From Voacanga thouarsii (lineage: Eukaryota; Streptophyta; Magnoliopsida; Gentianales; Apocynaceae), in NCBI GenBank assembly GCA_026120185.1, contig JANUWF010000008.1, positions 2,542,001 through 2,606,000 of the forward strand: a DNA stretch of 64,000 bases. The letters are read 5' to 3'. The notes below the pieces were generated by a model that did no database searches, was not told the origin of the DNA, and saw only the letters and a list, made by a program, of their open reading frames with translations. The translations under genes were made by a program, and so were the position numbers. This document shows, piece by piece, positions 24,601-35,887 of the stretch (positions within the stretch are counted from its first letter, which is position 1; each line of letters opens with the position of its first letter).

Positions 24601-25130
24601 TTGTAAGCTTCTCTCTTCCTTTTTGCACTAGGTAGGTATTCTTTCTCCCATCATGTACTATATATCTATCATATTGCCAAGGTCTCCCTAGTAATAGTTG
24701 GCTCTTTGCATTGGCACCACATCATAAAGAACTTCATCCTTATATACTCCCATTTCAAATGCCACCACTATTTATTTTTTAATCCTCAATTTCCTATTGT
24801 CATTGAACCATTGAATTCTATAGGGCCTTGGATATTCATTCACCTTCATTCCCAACTTTTCTACCAAGCTAGTGCTAATCACATTGATACAACTTCTGTT
24901 ATCAACAATTGTAATACATGGTTTTTGTTAGATAAAACATCGTGTATAAAAAATGTTGTTACATTGTTGATTCACTATCTCCTCTTCTTGGTTAACTCCT
25001 ACTTCTTTTATGGAAACTCCAGCCAAGGGACACATTGGTGCAATTTTGACCTCTTCTCCACTTCCACTACTCCTTTCACCATCACTTTCAAGTTTTCCTT
25101 TCACTTTTTTTTTTAATCACATTCTTCTTC
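24601..25130 (-). pseudogene. Gypsy-2 aspartic protease
   Basis: Minus strand: FYTRCF at the start, then ITIVDNRSCINVISTSLVEKLGMKVNEYPRPYRIQWFND (by parts) at about 24820-24930. Next come VVAFEMGVYKDEVLYDVVPMQ and a GDLGNMID remnant of the usual LLGRPWQ motif. The active site IDGGSC is altered to VDNRSC. Several stops interrupt the frame. The protease would cut the Gag-Pol polyprotein. Family membership is clear; activity is not expected. Confidence 0.82.
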
Positions 25131-26360
25131 CTTAGATAAAACCTCACCATAAGCATTAGTGTACATTACCTTCTTGGTGGGACATTTGTGTGAAGTGTAA
25201 CCGTACCTCAAACACTTGATGTCTCTACTCATTTGAGGTTTTTCAACAGTCTTCCCCTTATCTCTTTTTCGCTCCTCTCTAGGCTTGTTAGCCTCTCTAG
25301 ATAGTGATATTGGTGGACTTGGTGTGATACAGTAGTGTGTGCTTCCCCTTGAATATCTCCCTCTAAGTTACCTTTCTACCATTATTATCATGTGAACCAT
25401 GTCTTCTAGAATCTCATATAAGTGCAATTTAACAACATTGGTAATATCTTGATTTAAACCAGTCAAAACTCTAGCTTTTGTAGTCCTTTGATCTCCTACC
25501 ATACTAGCCCTCATCATTAGCACTTCTAATTCCTTGTGGTAGACTTCCATACATTTATTACCTTGCTTATGCCCTTAAAGCTTTTGATAAATCTCATTGT
25601 AATAGTGGAATGGCACAAACTGTGTTCTCAATAAATTCTTCAACAAATCCCAATTGGATACCAGTTATTCTCCTATTCTCTTTTGATTTGATAAGATTTG
25701 TTCCCACCAAAATAGTGCATAGTCCATGAAACCCAAAATTGCCAACTTTACCTTAGTTTTTTCACTATAGTCATTAAAGATCTCCATTTTCTGCTATTCA
25801 AAATATCACTCCTCCCTTCAAATATTGATACCTTCATTTTTATATTTTTCAACTCTTTTTCATCTTTATTTTTTCTCTTAATCTACTTTTCATCCCATAT
25901 CCCCCATTTTGAACACCATACTCTCCCTCTCGATATTCCTCATCCTAACCATATTCCCTCTCAACGTTTCTCTCAACTCCCCTCATATTTTCTCCTCTAA
26001 ATCTCCCTTGACCTCCTTATTTTCTTCCTCTCAACCTATACCTTCCCCTTTTTTTGTAGCCCCCAATAGTGTATTCATCCCACTCTTCTTTGGGTTGTAC
26101 ATTGAGTTATGGAGTGTTGTAGCTATCGTATAGTTCTCAATCCCTTTTTCGTATAACGGTTGAGGATTGGCCTTGTGGATTTTGAAGTCCATTCATTTCT
26201 CTCCGTATACCATCTATACTCATTTGCAAAGATGCAAGAACCTCCCTAAGGTGATTTGTTTTTTCTTGTGGTCTATTTGCACCTCTATGAGTGAGCCTAG
26301 TGGCTTTTTCTCTTTACTCCATTTTGTAAATTGGACTGAAGAGTTTTTGGCCTGCAACAA
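25131..26360 (-). pseudogene. Gypsy-2 gag
   Basis: The N-terminal coiled-coil-like part is at about 26160-26260 (LREVLASLQMSIDGIRREM). The Retrotrans_gag core is at about 25560-25800 (LAILGFMDYALFWWEQ, then FVPFHYYNEIYQKL). The open part 25368-25550 reads MEVYHKELEVLMMRASM and ends MVHMIIMVER, which closely resembles gypsy gag proteins. A damaged zinc knuckle (KCLRYGYTSHKCP) is at about 25180-25225. The upstream end is cut by copia LTR A at 26361, so the 5' LTR is not seen. Confidence 0.85.
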
Positions 26361-26714
26361 TGGTTGGAATGTATGTCGCAAATTATGTATTTGATGTAAA
26401 TTTGATGTAATAAATAAAATTTTTTATTTCCAAATTTATTTGTGTAATTTTACTTAATTTGTTTCACACAATCTCGTTGGAAACGATTCATTATGTCTAA
26501 GTAAATGATCTATGTAAATGGATATCTTTCATAGTAAGGTATGGATTATGGGTTACTTAACATATAAAATGTGGTTCTTAACTAGATAATAGAATGGGAA
26601 TCTCATTAGATTTATAGTTATTATACTATGAATTCTCAATGGGAAATGACTTATCTTTAGTCAGTAAATAAAACACCCACTTCATAGTATGAGCATATTT
26701 TGTGTACATAGAAC
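26361..26714 (+). repeat. Copia LTR A, left part
   Basis: Starts TGGTTGGAATGTATG and follows LTR B (40724 on) in order, including the TTTCATAGTAAGGTATGGATTA block. It breaks at 26714 where element F is inserted, and resumes at 39538. Confidence 0.8.
26710..26714. repeat. Target-site duplication AGAAC (left) of element F
   Basis: AGAAC directly before F, repeated at 39538-39542. Removing F rejoins LTR A (TACATAGAAC then AGGACCCATAGTAGTGG), which matches LTR B at about 41065-41090. Confidence 0.92.
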
Positions 26715-28595
26715 TGTAGGTAAACACAACAAATCAAAGTGACACACAGAAGCATGTTGTTAAAAAAAAAAAAAACGCAGAGCAACGGAAGAGCTTTTTT
26801 TTTTTTTTTGTTTAATCTCTGCGCTTTATTATTTGTCTAGGAGGTGCTGGTGATCCTATTTGAACCATTGTTGGTTCTGTGATCCTTTCTTCAGGGTGTT
26901 ATCTTGCAAGCCGTCGGCTCCGTCTAGGCATCAATAGAATGCTTTAGGTCTTTCGGAATATAACCCGTGCCTGAAAGCTTGGTGAAGGCTAATGACGAAA
27001 AGGATGATCTTCCTTTTTATGACTAAATGCTATCAATCATTAATCAGAAAAAATATCGTGCCTCTATTTTTGCTATTGAATAGCATAGAGATAACAGTCT
27101 ATAGAGAGAAGAAGAAAAATGGAGAGGATAAAAACCACGTTCTGTATAAAATTGCCTCAGTTCTCTTAAATCCCAACTCCTTGATAATAGGCTATTACCT
27201 AGGCATTCAAAATTAAATAGAGGCAGTAGAATCAGAGAAACCTTAAGGCCTATGTCATGTTAAGCCATCAACTAGACTAAACTTAACTTATGGGCTTATG
27301 GCCCAGCACATTGGGTTAAGTCTTTAATTCAATTTAATTATTCCTGAACTAATACAAATATAATAATTAAATTAATTAAATAACCTAAATGGACCAATAT
27401 AAACCTCAAGCCTTGGCCTAGTTCATTGGGTTTAGCCTTTAATTCAATTTAATTATTTCTGGACTAATACAAGCCTAATAATTAAATTAATTAAATTACC
27501 CAAATGGACTAATATATCATTCTCCATTTTTAGACCTTTTATTTTATTCTATCCCAATAAATAAACCAGGCTACTCGAATAAAATAAAATCCATTTTATA
27601 CAAGACCAATCCCTCAACCCAAAACCATTAGGACTTATGGGCTATTCCGAGGACTAAAATACCCTTGCTATAGAAATAGCTGTATTTTATATTTTAAATA
27701 TTTCCTAATATTACTATAAGAAAATGTTGAGCTCAAAGATAATGCTGCATTAGCAAAGTCTCTGATCTACAGGTATAATGACTAAAATATCCCTTTACGC
27801 ATCACCGTACGTTTAGAAAGGAAGAGTGTACTAACACCTCTCTAAAAGACCTCTAGTCCAGCCATCCTTAGACCTCTAGTTCAATGATCCACGACTCTTG
27901 GAATGTTTTCGCTTTCCAAAGGGGTTACCCTAAAGCAAACATCCAAATCATGTTTCCTAGGGCCTTAGATATTAAGATCATTCGAACAGTCACAAGGGGC
28001 GATATAGCGCAGAAGCTATCTTATACAAGTCTGTCTTAACTAACTAGTCACATATACCCATCATACAAATATATTGGCTTTACGATAGAACATCAACTAC
28101 AGTATACCAAAGTACATACTTCAAGTTTCGTCAGACCACCAACTCATATTCAAGTGGTAGAGTATTAGTCCACGCCGTAGTAGTAGTAGTCTGGGTTTTT
28201 TCTAAATAGTACTTTTAAAAACTACTATTACAGGTCCTGTTCTACGTATTCGAAATACGCTTATGCTATGAAGTGGGTGGACTACTTACTGGCTAAAGGT
28301 AAGCCATTCTCCATTTAAAATTCATAACATAATAACCTAAATATGATAAAATTTCCACTCTCATCAATCAGTTAAGAACAAACGTTTATATATTAAGTAA
28401 CTTGTAGTCCATACCTTACTGTAAAAGACCACCATTCACATGGATTACTTACTTTAGACACAATGAGTCTTTTTCAAACGTAAATCATGAACAAATAAAA
28501 ATGTAAATTCACAAACAATTTTGAGAATAAATTCTTTTATTAATAAATTTGATAATTACATAAAAAACCTAGTCTAGAGGGCATACATTCTAATA
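26715..28595 (-). repeat. 3' LTR of element F
   Basis: On the minus strand it runs from TATTAGAATGTATGCCC (28595; TG changed to TA) to GTTTACCTACA (26715). It matches the 5' LTR (37639-39537) along its length and is 1881 bp. The short open frame 26992-27216 has no known motif. Confidence 0.92.
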
Positions 28596-28607
28596 ATCTT
28601 CCACTTG
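28596..28607 (-). other. Polypurine tract of element F
   Basis: CAAGTGGAAGAT on the minus strand, directly before the 3' LTR. Confidence 0.85.
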
Positions 28608-29983
28608 TACTCTAAGACTAAAAAAGTTCGTAGGTGCCCACCCCTATGGCGTCAAGTGTCTCTTGAAGACTCTCCTAGTCAAAGACTTGGTGAAGGGATC
28701 TGCTAGATTATTCTTCGAGGCTATCTATTCCACCACAATTTTCCGTCTCTGGATGAAATCCTGGATCAAATGGTACTTCATTTCAATGTGCTTCCCTTTT
28801 TTATGGTTCCGGGTCTTTTGGATTGGGAGACTACTCCAGTGTTATCGCAATACATCACAATCGGTCTGTCTATGTATAGCATGACTCCATGTTCTGAAAG
28901 GAACTTCCGAAGCTAAATTGCTTCCTTAGATGCCTCCAAAGCTGCCACATACTTAGCTTCTATAGTTGAGTCAGCAATGTAAGATTGCTTGATACTCCTC
29001 CATGAAACAACTCCTCCAGACAAGGTGAAGATATATCCACTAGTGGATTTTCTCTCATCCTTATTTGCCTGGAAGTCTAAGTCTGTATATCCTATAGGAA
29101 CCAAGTCATTCGCCTTGTAAACCAACATATAATCTCTTGTACCTTTGAGGTACTTGAAAATATGCTTTACAGCTTGCCAATGAACCTTCATAGGGTATGA
29201 CTGATATCTGCTAACTAAATTTATGGCAAAGCAGATATCTGGACTAGTGTACAACATGGCATATATCAGACTTCCTACAGCCGAAGTGTAGGGAATCCTA
29301 TTCATTTTGTCTTTTTCTTCTTGGGAGTTAGGAAAGTTATTTGAACAAAAAGACAACCCATGTCTGCAAGAAATTAGAGCTCCCTTGCATAAGTCCATGC
29401 CGAACTTAGCCAACATCTTGTCAATATATGTCGCTTGAGATAATCCTAACATTCTTTGCTTCCCATTTCTAAGAAGCTTAATCCCAAGAATATAACTGGC
29501 TTCTCTTAAGTCTTTTATACTGAATTGACTAGATAGCCAAACCTTAGTAGATGACAATATCCCTATATCATTCTCAATGAGTAGAATGTTATCCACATAT
29601 AGGATAAGAAAAATCACATTTATGCATTCCAATTTCCTGTACACACATAATTTTTGAATGAAACCGTAAGACTTTATAGTCTCGTTAAAACGAATGTTCC
29701 ATGCTCTAGATGCCTGTTTAAGTCCATAAATGGACTTCTTAAGCTTGCAAACCATATGTTTTTGGCCTTTAGCAATAAAACCTTCCGGTTGGGACATATA
29801 GATGTCTTCACTAAGATGGCCATTAAGAAATATCATCTTGACATTCATTTTCCATATTTCGTAGTCATAATGACATGTAATGGCAAGGAGGATACGAATA
29901 GACTTAAGCATGGCTACCGGGGAAAAAGTTTCCTCATAATTGATTTCCTCTTTCTGAGTATACCTTTTCATCACAACCCTAGC
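28608..29983 (-). pseudogene. Element F reverse transcriptase (C-terminal part) and RNase H
   Basis: A long open stretch reads leftward from the H junction to 28913; its apparent start codon (29998) lies inside LTR H, so the open frame is chimeric. RT: YTQKEEINYEETFSPVAM, then WKMNVKMIFLNGHLSED (WQMDVK in active enzymes, so the first catalytic Asp is Asn), SIYGLKQASRAWN, then LYVDNILLI (YVDD changed to YVDN). RNase H: GYTDLDFQANKDERKSTSG, where Leu replaces the usual Ser, and IEAKYVAALEA, where AEY has become AKY. The C-terminal end to 28608 is in broken frames. Despite 330 open codons, the catalytic changes mean no activity. Confidence 0.92.
29979..29983. repeat. Target-site duplication CTAGC (left) of solo LTR H
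   Basis: CTAGC before H; CCAGC at 33354-33358 after it. One C/T difference separates the two. The RT frame (VETFKA then AR.V.K.YTQK) rejoins here. Confidence 0.75.
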
Positions 29984-32900
29984 TGTAACACCCCCCAACT
30001 ACGTACCCTAAAAAGGGTGGGGATGTTGTCTCGTCCCGAGGACAATGGGTCTTTAAAATGAGGTATATAATATAAAGGCAAACCCCAAGAAATCAAACTT
30101 AGATAAATAAAGGAAAACTCTTATTACATCAGGCTCAAAATTAGACCAAAACTAAATAAAAGCAACATCTGATCCAAAAGCATCAACCAACAATTGTCTC
30201 TCAAAACATAATGGAAAATAACAAAAGCTTCAACTATTTCACATCCCGCCTGCTCAGCTTATTCAATCTCCTAAAAACATAATATAAAACAGTGTGAGAC
30301 TAAATCTCAGTAAGCCCTGTGTGTGCACATGGTACCTTGAACAGTTCGTGTATGCATAGTGAAAACATTTGCAAAAATATTTGGCAAGTCATAAATAATT
30401 TTCCTTTTTCAAAGAGTGGAGTTTTCTCATTGTCACACTTTGAACAAAATAAATCATCAACTTGAATAAATAGTCATGGCGCCACACTTTGAGCCCCATG
30501 ATAAGGAAACGGTCAAGGCACCACACTTTGTGCACCTTGCCAGGACCAGATTACCACACTTTGGGTGTTCTGATAAAAGGTGAGTGTACAACCCATTGGG
30601 TGAGATACTCCTCCATCTCTACACCCAACAAAACCATCCGGGTATCCATGCCGGGAAAATAAATAATACCTTACTAGGTACAAATGCTAGCTCGGACCGG
30701 CCTGACCAACCAATACTGTCGCCTTCTCAAGCGGAGCTTATCTTCTGGAGGTGGCCGCCTGCTGGAAGACTTACTCACACCTTTCAAGACTAGTATTGTT
30801 AGCCTACCCTTATTGAGTACTCAACGAACATATCCGTCAATTCCAGATTCACAATAATAAGTCCATACTTTAGCTTTATAAAACGTGGGTTTCTTGGGAA
30901 AAGAGTTTTCCAAAATATTTAAGAGAAAGAACAGTTCTTGATAAGAGCACTGGTTTAACAAAACTATTTAGAGTATAAACATCCATGTTTACAACCCAAA
31001 GAATCATAGTTCAATAATAGCTTTACAAAGCTTCACAACAATCGACTTGCCACCACAAGCATTTAACAAAAGGGTTTATGCAAGGACTTACTTGACATGC
31101 CTCAGATAAATAAGATAAAATCACAGCCCACTTCCTTCAAATACCCTCCTAATCTAGAATCACATAATATCATGATCAGGGTCTCAATCATCTCAAGCAT
31201 GCATTAAATTCATTTGCTCCCATAACAAATCATGATCCATTATCTAACTTCAAATAAATCACTTAATCCTCAAAGCACATACACCATGACCATATATCCA
31301 TCAAATACATGAATAATATATCAAAAAGGTCTCAACTTAACCATTAAGATTTACATCCATCATTATCACATCCAACATAGCATCACTATCTATTGAACAT
31401 ACTTAATTCATTACTCGACTCAAAATATTCATCCATCCCAACTAAACCCATTCATCATGCTAATATACCCCCATAGACATCATCAATCATATTAAAGCTG
31501 AATTTCAACATCAAGGGTAAGAATCCCCTTACCTTACAACCACCAGATTAATAAGGTTTCGATGCTCCTATGGTGATCGACACGAGTTCACTTGAGAAGG
31601 AGAGAAAGCTATCTTCTTTACTTCCTCTTGATTGAAAATTGAGAAAGAAAATGAATTCCGACTCTATGTGGCATGATTCAAGGGAAGGAAAAGAGAAGAG
31701 TCGATGGAAGAAAGGAATCGAGAGGTTGAGAGGCTTTTTGCTTACCTTAGGGTGTGATCGATTTTTGCTAGGGATTGCTCTTGTGTTTTTTGAAATTTAC
31801 AGGAGAGAATTTGTTGAAATTTTCGTGTAGCAAAGAAGGAGTAGACGGCTAGCTTAGTTTAGGGTGAGAGTTTGATCTAGGGTTGGAAGGTGATGCTAAG
31901 AAGGTCTTCTACTAGCTCTCAACTCCCTTGGCAGCAAGGCCGAAAATCTGGCAGCTTGCTGCCCTTGCTTGCTGGTCGAATTTCAAAGAGGGTAAGAGGA
32001 GAAAAATATTCTGGAATTGTTCTCCTAGGATGGCCGAAATAATGCTCAAGAATAGGGCTGTGCGTGTTCAGGTTTTTGTCCCAAAACTAGAAGAAGTTTG
32101 AGTGGGTTTGACAACTAAAAATTTTGTGCAAGAAGGTGTGAGTGCTGTGCGAAAATTGCTGAACAAAAGAGGGAAAATTCTGGGCTATTTTGGTTGTTGT
32201 TTTGCCGCAAATTAGAGAGAAAAAGTGAGGGATTTAGGTGCTGGAAATTGGCTTAATCAACAGGAGTTTTGGTAGGTCTTGGAGTGCAGAATTTCGTTTA
32301 ATATGGAGTGCATAAACTGACCGAAATTCTGTGCATAAGATGGCCGAAATTTCTATGCATTATGCTGGCCAAAATTCCAAAATTTTAGTGGATAAAAATC
32401 TGATTTGTGTAGCTACAATAATCTGAATTGGTGAGAGGTGTTTTAGGTGATTTGAGTTAGGTTTGGAAGAGTTTGCATGCACTTAGGAGTGCAGGATTTT
32501 TGTGTAGCTTGTGCATGCACAAGGCTACCGAAATTCTGCAGGAAAAGAAAGAATAAACTTAGTTGGTTTAGGATTAAAATAAAATCTGATTTGCTAAAGG
32601 ATTTTGGATAAGATTTCCTAGCATTGGGAGAGTTTGTGTTGAGCTAGAAGTTCTTCAAAGGTGGCAGCACTAGGCTGGAAAAATTTTCAGATTTTCAGCT
32701 AAGGTTCCATGATCAAAATCACCAAGATATTTAACTAGAAAAATAACAATTTAATTCTAGCTATCAATTATAAAATCTGATGACTTAAAACCAAGCTAGA
32801 ATTTAATTATTCTAGCTAAGGTTTTTCGAAAATTAAAGAAGCTAAAAGTTGAAAATTAAATCAATCTTTATCCTTATCAAAAGTCCTTGAATTTAAGAGA

Positions 32901-33353
32901 TAAATATGGAGACTTATCTCCTAAGAAGATGGTGCTGGAATTTAAAAAGGAAAGCTGGGATTTTTGGCCAAGCATTAAGAAATCTAGGAAAGAGAATTCA
33001 AAAAGAAAAGCTAGGATTCGCAAGAGGTAAGATTCGAACTCGGGTCACCAAAGGATAATCACCCAACCTAACCACTATTCCAAATCAACTCTGATGATAA
33101 TATTTCTCTAAGAAATTCTTTTCACCCTAATCCTCATCCCTCCATTTCCTCTACTAAATTCCACCCAAAACAATTTCCAATTAATGCAACAACACAATTA
33201 TTTCTCATCAAATAAATTAAATGCAAGAGCAACATTAAAAATCACATGCACCCATGCAAGAATAATTTTAAGATAACACATGAAATGCGAAATACTATGC
33301 AATGCATGACTTTTTCCCCATAGGTCAAAGGTGGTTTTGGGCGGTGTATTACA
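29984..33353 (-). repeat. Solo LTR H (long LTR, TGTAAYAC family)
   Basis: 3370 bp inserted into the RT gene of F. The left end is TGTAACACCCCCC and the right end GTGTATTACA, so the ends are inverted repeats (TGTAAYAC). Matches with J (63250 on) and, inverted, with the right end of I include GTGTGAGACTAAATCTCAGTAAGC and the GGAGGTGGCC block. CACACTTTG recurs at 30434, 30483, 30522 and 30555. No protein of known type lies inside. Orientation is inferred from K, where TATAATAC follows a polypurine tract: H's equivalent end is on the right. Confidence 0.85.
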
Positions 33354-33960
33354 CCAGCTTTGAAGGTTTCCACATTCTCATCCACTCTCCTTTTCCTCTT
33401 GTATACCCAATTACGTCCAACAGGTTTTATCCCTTCAGGTGAAGCTATAAGATTCCAAACTTGATTGAAGTACATAGACTCAATCTCGACTTTCATTACT
33501 TCATGCCATAGATTTGCATCGGTATCAGCAATAGCCTCCTTGTATCTAGTGGGATCTTGTTCCTGATGTCAGAGAGCAGCTTGAAAGTCTCTCCAGTCCA
33601 TCTTTCTATAACCCTAGATACCCTCCCACTACGACGAGGCTCTGTTTGTACACGTTCTTGAGGTTGTGCCTCTTCTTGTTCCACAATCAGGTCTAAAGAA
33701 GTTGATTATGAAGATAACTTCTCCTCGAGTTCTAACCTTGTTGAACCTTTAGTGCCAGTACTTTGATCATCCTCCAAGTATCTAGCATTAGTACTTACCA
33801 GTACTTTTTGTTTCTTGGAATGATAAAAATAACCTCCTTTTATCCCTTTTGGATACCCAACAAAATAGCATAATTTCGATCTTGGTTATAGTTTGTCTCC
33901 CTTGATCAGTACATAAATTGGACAACCTTATATCTTGAGATGATTCAGACTTGGCTTACG
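33354..33960 (-). pseudogene. Element F integrase-RT linker and RT N-terminus
   Basis: Minus strand: the linker EPRRSGRVSRVIERW (33496-33684), then MKVEIESMYFNQVWNLIASPEGIKPVGRNWVYKRKRRVDENVETFKA (by parts), the usual copia RT start, ending at the H insertion. A frame change near 33500 separates the two pieces. Confidence 0.88.
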
Positions 33961-34640
33961 CCCAATCCACATCTCATAGGGCATCCTAGGTACTGACTTG
34001 GAAGGCACCAAGTTCAGAATGTATGCCGCTGTTTTCAGGGCATATCCCTAAAAGGACACTGAAAGAGTAGCATGAGACATCATACTTTAGACCATTTCCA
34101 TCAATGTCCTGTTCCTTCTCTTAGCTACTCCATTCTGCTAGGGTGTCCCTGGCGTAAAGAGCTGGGATACTATCCCATGATGTACCATGTAATCCTTGAA
34201 TTCACTGAGGAGGTACTCTCTACTACGATCCAATTGTAAGGTTTTGATCAATTCATCTGTCCGACGTTCTATTTCAGCCTTAAACTCTTTGAACTAGTCA
34301 AAAGAGTCAGACTTGCGCCTCATCAGGTAGACATAACCCAATCTTGTACAATCATCCGTGAAAGTGATGAAGTACTTAAAACTCCCTCTAGCTGGTGTAG
34401 ACAAAGGACCTCACATATCAGTATGAACAAGGCCTAATATCTCCTTGGCTCTATTAGCCTTTTGGGTGAACAACCTTTTGGTCATTTTTTCCAAGGCAGG
34501 ATTCATATTGAGGCCAACTTTCCAATCTTAATGAGCTTAATGGCCCATCATGGATTAACCTCTGAATCCCGGTTGAGTTAATATGACCCAACCTTAGATG
34601 TCAAAGATATGAGTCATTGACATTGGTCTTTCTCTTCATA
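33961..34640 (-). pseudogene. Element F integrase
   Basis: Minus strand, in order: pre-integrase motif LRLGHINSTGIQRL (about 34600), LGLVHTDM then GPLSTPARGSFKYFITFTDD (about 34430-34340), QNGVAKRRNRTLMEM (about 34130) and PYEMWIGRKPSLNHLKI (about 33980). These cover the catalytic core of copia integrase. At least four in-frame stops are present, several at Trp or Gln positions. Confidence 0.88.
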
Positions 34641-35092
34641 CTTAAAGGTTCAGATTGAGTGTTATTTATTTGATTATTTGTAGGATTTAAGAAGAATAAG
34701 TTTCCATACATGTGCCCAGAACAAAGAACTTCTCCATTTTTACTGATAGTAATACCAGAATAGAAAAAAACAGAATATCCTTGATTTATAAGTTTTGCAA
34801 CTGAAACCAAATTCTGCCTAAATCCAGGTACATATAAAATATCCTTAAAATATAACTACTCTATTACAATAAAAAATAAGATCTAGTTCTCTCACTGCAA
34901 GGGCCCATACTTGTGCTCCATTTCCTACTCGTAGTTTATGCTCGCCCTTCTGGAGTCTTCTTATTTTTCTAAACCTCTGCAAAGAGTTACAAATATGATC
35001 AGTGACTCCAGAATCAACAATTCAAGTGGAAGTTGATCTAACAATTGAAACTGACTCTAGATGGAGAATAATACCAGTAGGGTTTTTCTTAG
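34641..35092 (-). pseudogene. Element F protease
   Basis: Minus strand: STST then a stop then IVDSGVTDHICNSLQ at about 35020-34970. The active-site DSG is kept, but the preceding Trp codon is TGA. KIRRLQKGEHKLRVGNGAQV follows, and the C-terminal part reads MVSVAKLINQGYSVFFY (from 34810). Confidence 0.85.
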
Positions 35093-35887
35093 CCTGAAGT
35101 TCTGGACAATCCTTTTTCCAATGTCCCTTCTGCCCGCACTTGAAGCATTTGCCCTTTAGCTTGTTAGGTTGGTTATTGGGCTAGGCTACTGCATTTCCTT
35201 TCTTCTTCTTGAACTTCTTGAACTTCCTGGGCTTAGGTCCAGATCTGGAAGAAGAAGCCCTAGCAATCATAGCCTTGGACTGTAACTTCATGACTTTCTT
35301 CATTACCTGAAGCTCTTTCATTAACTCAGTTAAACTCATGTTTAACTTGTTCATATTGTAGTTCAACTTGAACTGAGTAAAAAAGCCCTGTAGAGATTCG
35401 AGAACCATGTCCACTTGGCTCTCAGGGTCAATAACAGCCCCTAAGACTTTTGCTTCCTCGAAAGCAGCAATCATTTTGAGCATATACTCCCCGACTGATA
35501 CTCCCTCAGCTATTTTAGTGTTTATGATCGTCCTAAGAGCTTCCTGCCTTGTGGGCTAGCTCTTATCAGTGAACATCGTGGCTAGTGACTGGCTAATATT
35601 GTAGCAGTGACCATGTGCTCGTGTTTGGATTGAAGCACATTAGACACGGAGGCTAACATGTAGCAACGAGTCAGCTCGTCGGCCTTCTTCTATGCCATCT
35701 CAGCCTCGCGCTCAACATCGGTGGAACCTTCCTCGATAACAGGGCAGGTTTCGTAGATGATATACTTATACTCCTCAGTTGTGAGTATTATGTCTAAGTT
35801 CCTTTTCCAGTCCACATAATTTGGACCCGTTAACTTATTCTCTTGGAGAATAATGGCCAAAGGACTAAAAGAACCTCTACCAATCAT
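35093..35887 (-). pseudogene. Element F gag with intact CCHC knuckle
   Basis: The ATG at 35887 starts MIGRGSFSPLAIILQENKLTGPNYVDWKRNLDI (by parts), a copia gag N-terminus (UBN2-type gag domain by family knowledge). A stop at about 35690 and frame changes follow, then the open part 35483-35181 (MLKMIAAFEEAKVLGAVIDP to a Lys-rich tail KFKKFKKKKGN). The zinc knuckle CFKCGQKGHWKKDC at about 35140-35100 is complete. The open frame could be read as starting at 35989, but the homologous start in element B (44457) supports 35887. Confidence 0.88.

Noticed and set aside
29654..30061. Plus-strand open frame of 135 codons
   Set aside because: Antisense to the RT of element F and crossing the junction with LTR H; no motif.
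30434..30563. Spaced CACACTTTG units as a CRISPR-like array
   Set aside because: Plant LTR sequence with irregular 33-49 bp spacing, 9-bp units and no cas-type genes.
33019..33080. tRNA-like signature (GATTCGAACTCGGGTCACC, minus-strand B-box like)
   Set aside because: No full cloverleaf can be drawn, and it lies inside LTR H. Similar GAACTCATGACC text in LTR K (about 21146) is in the opposite sense relative to the LTR, so neither a tRNA nor a SINE is supported.
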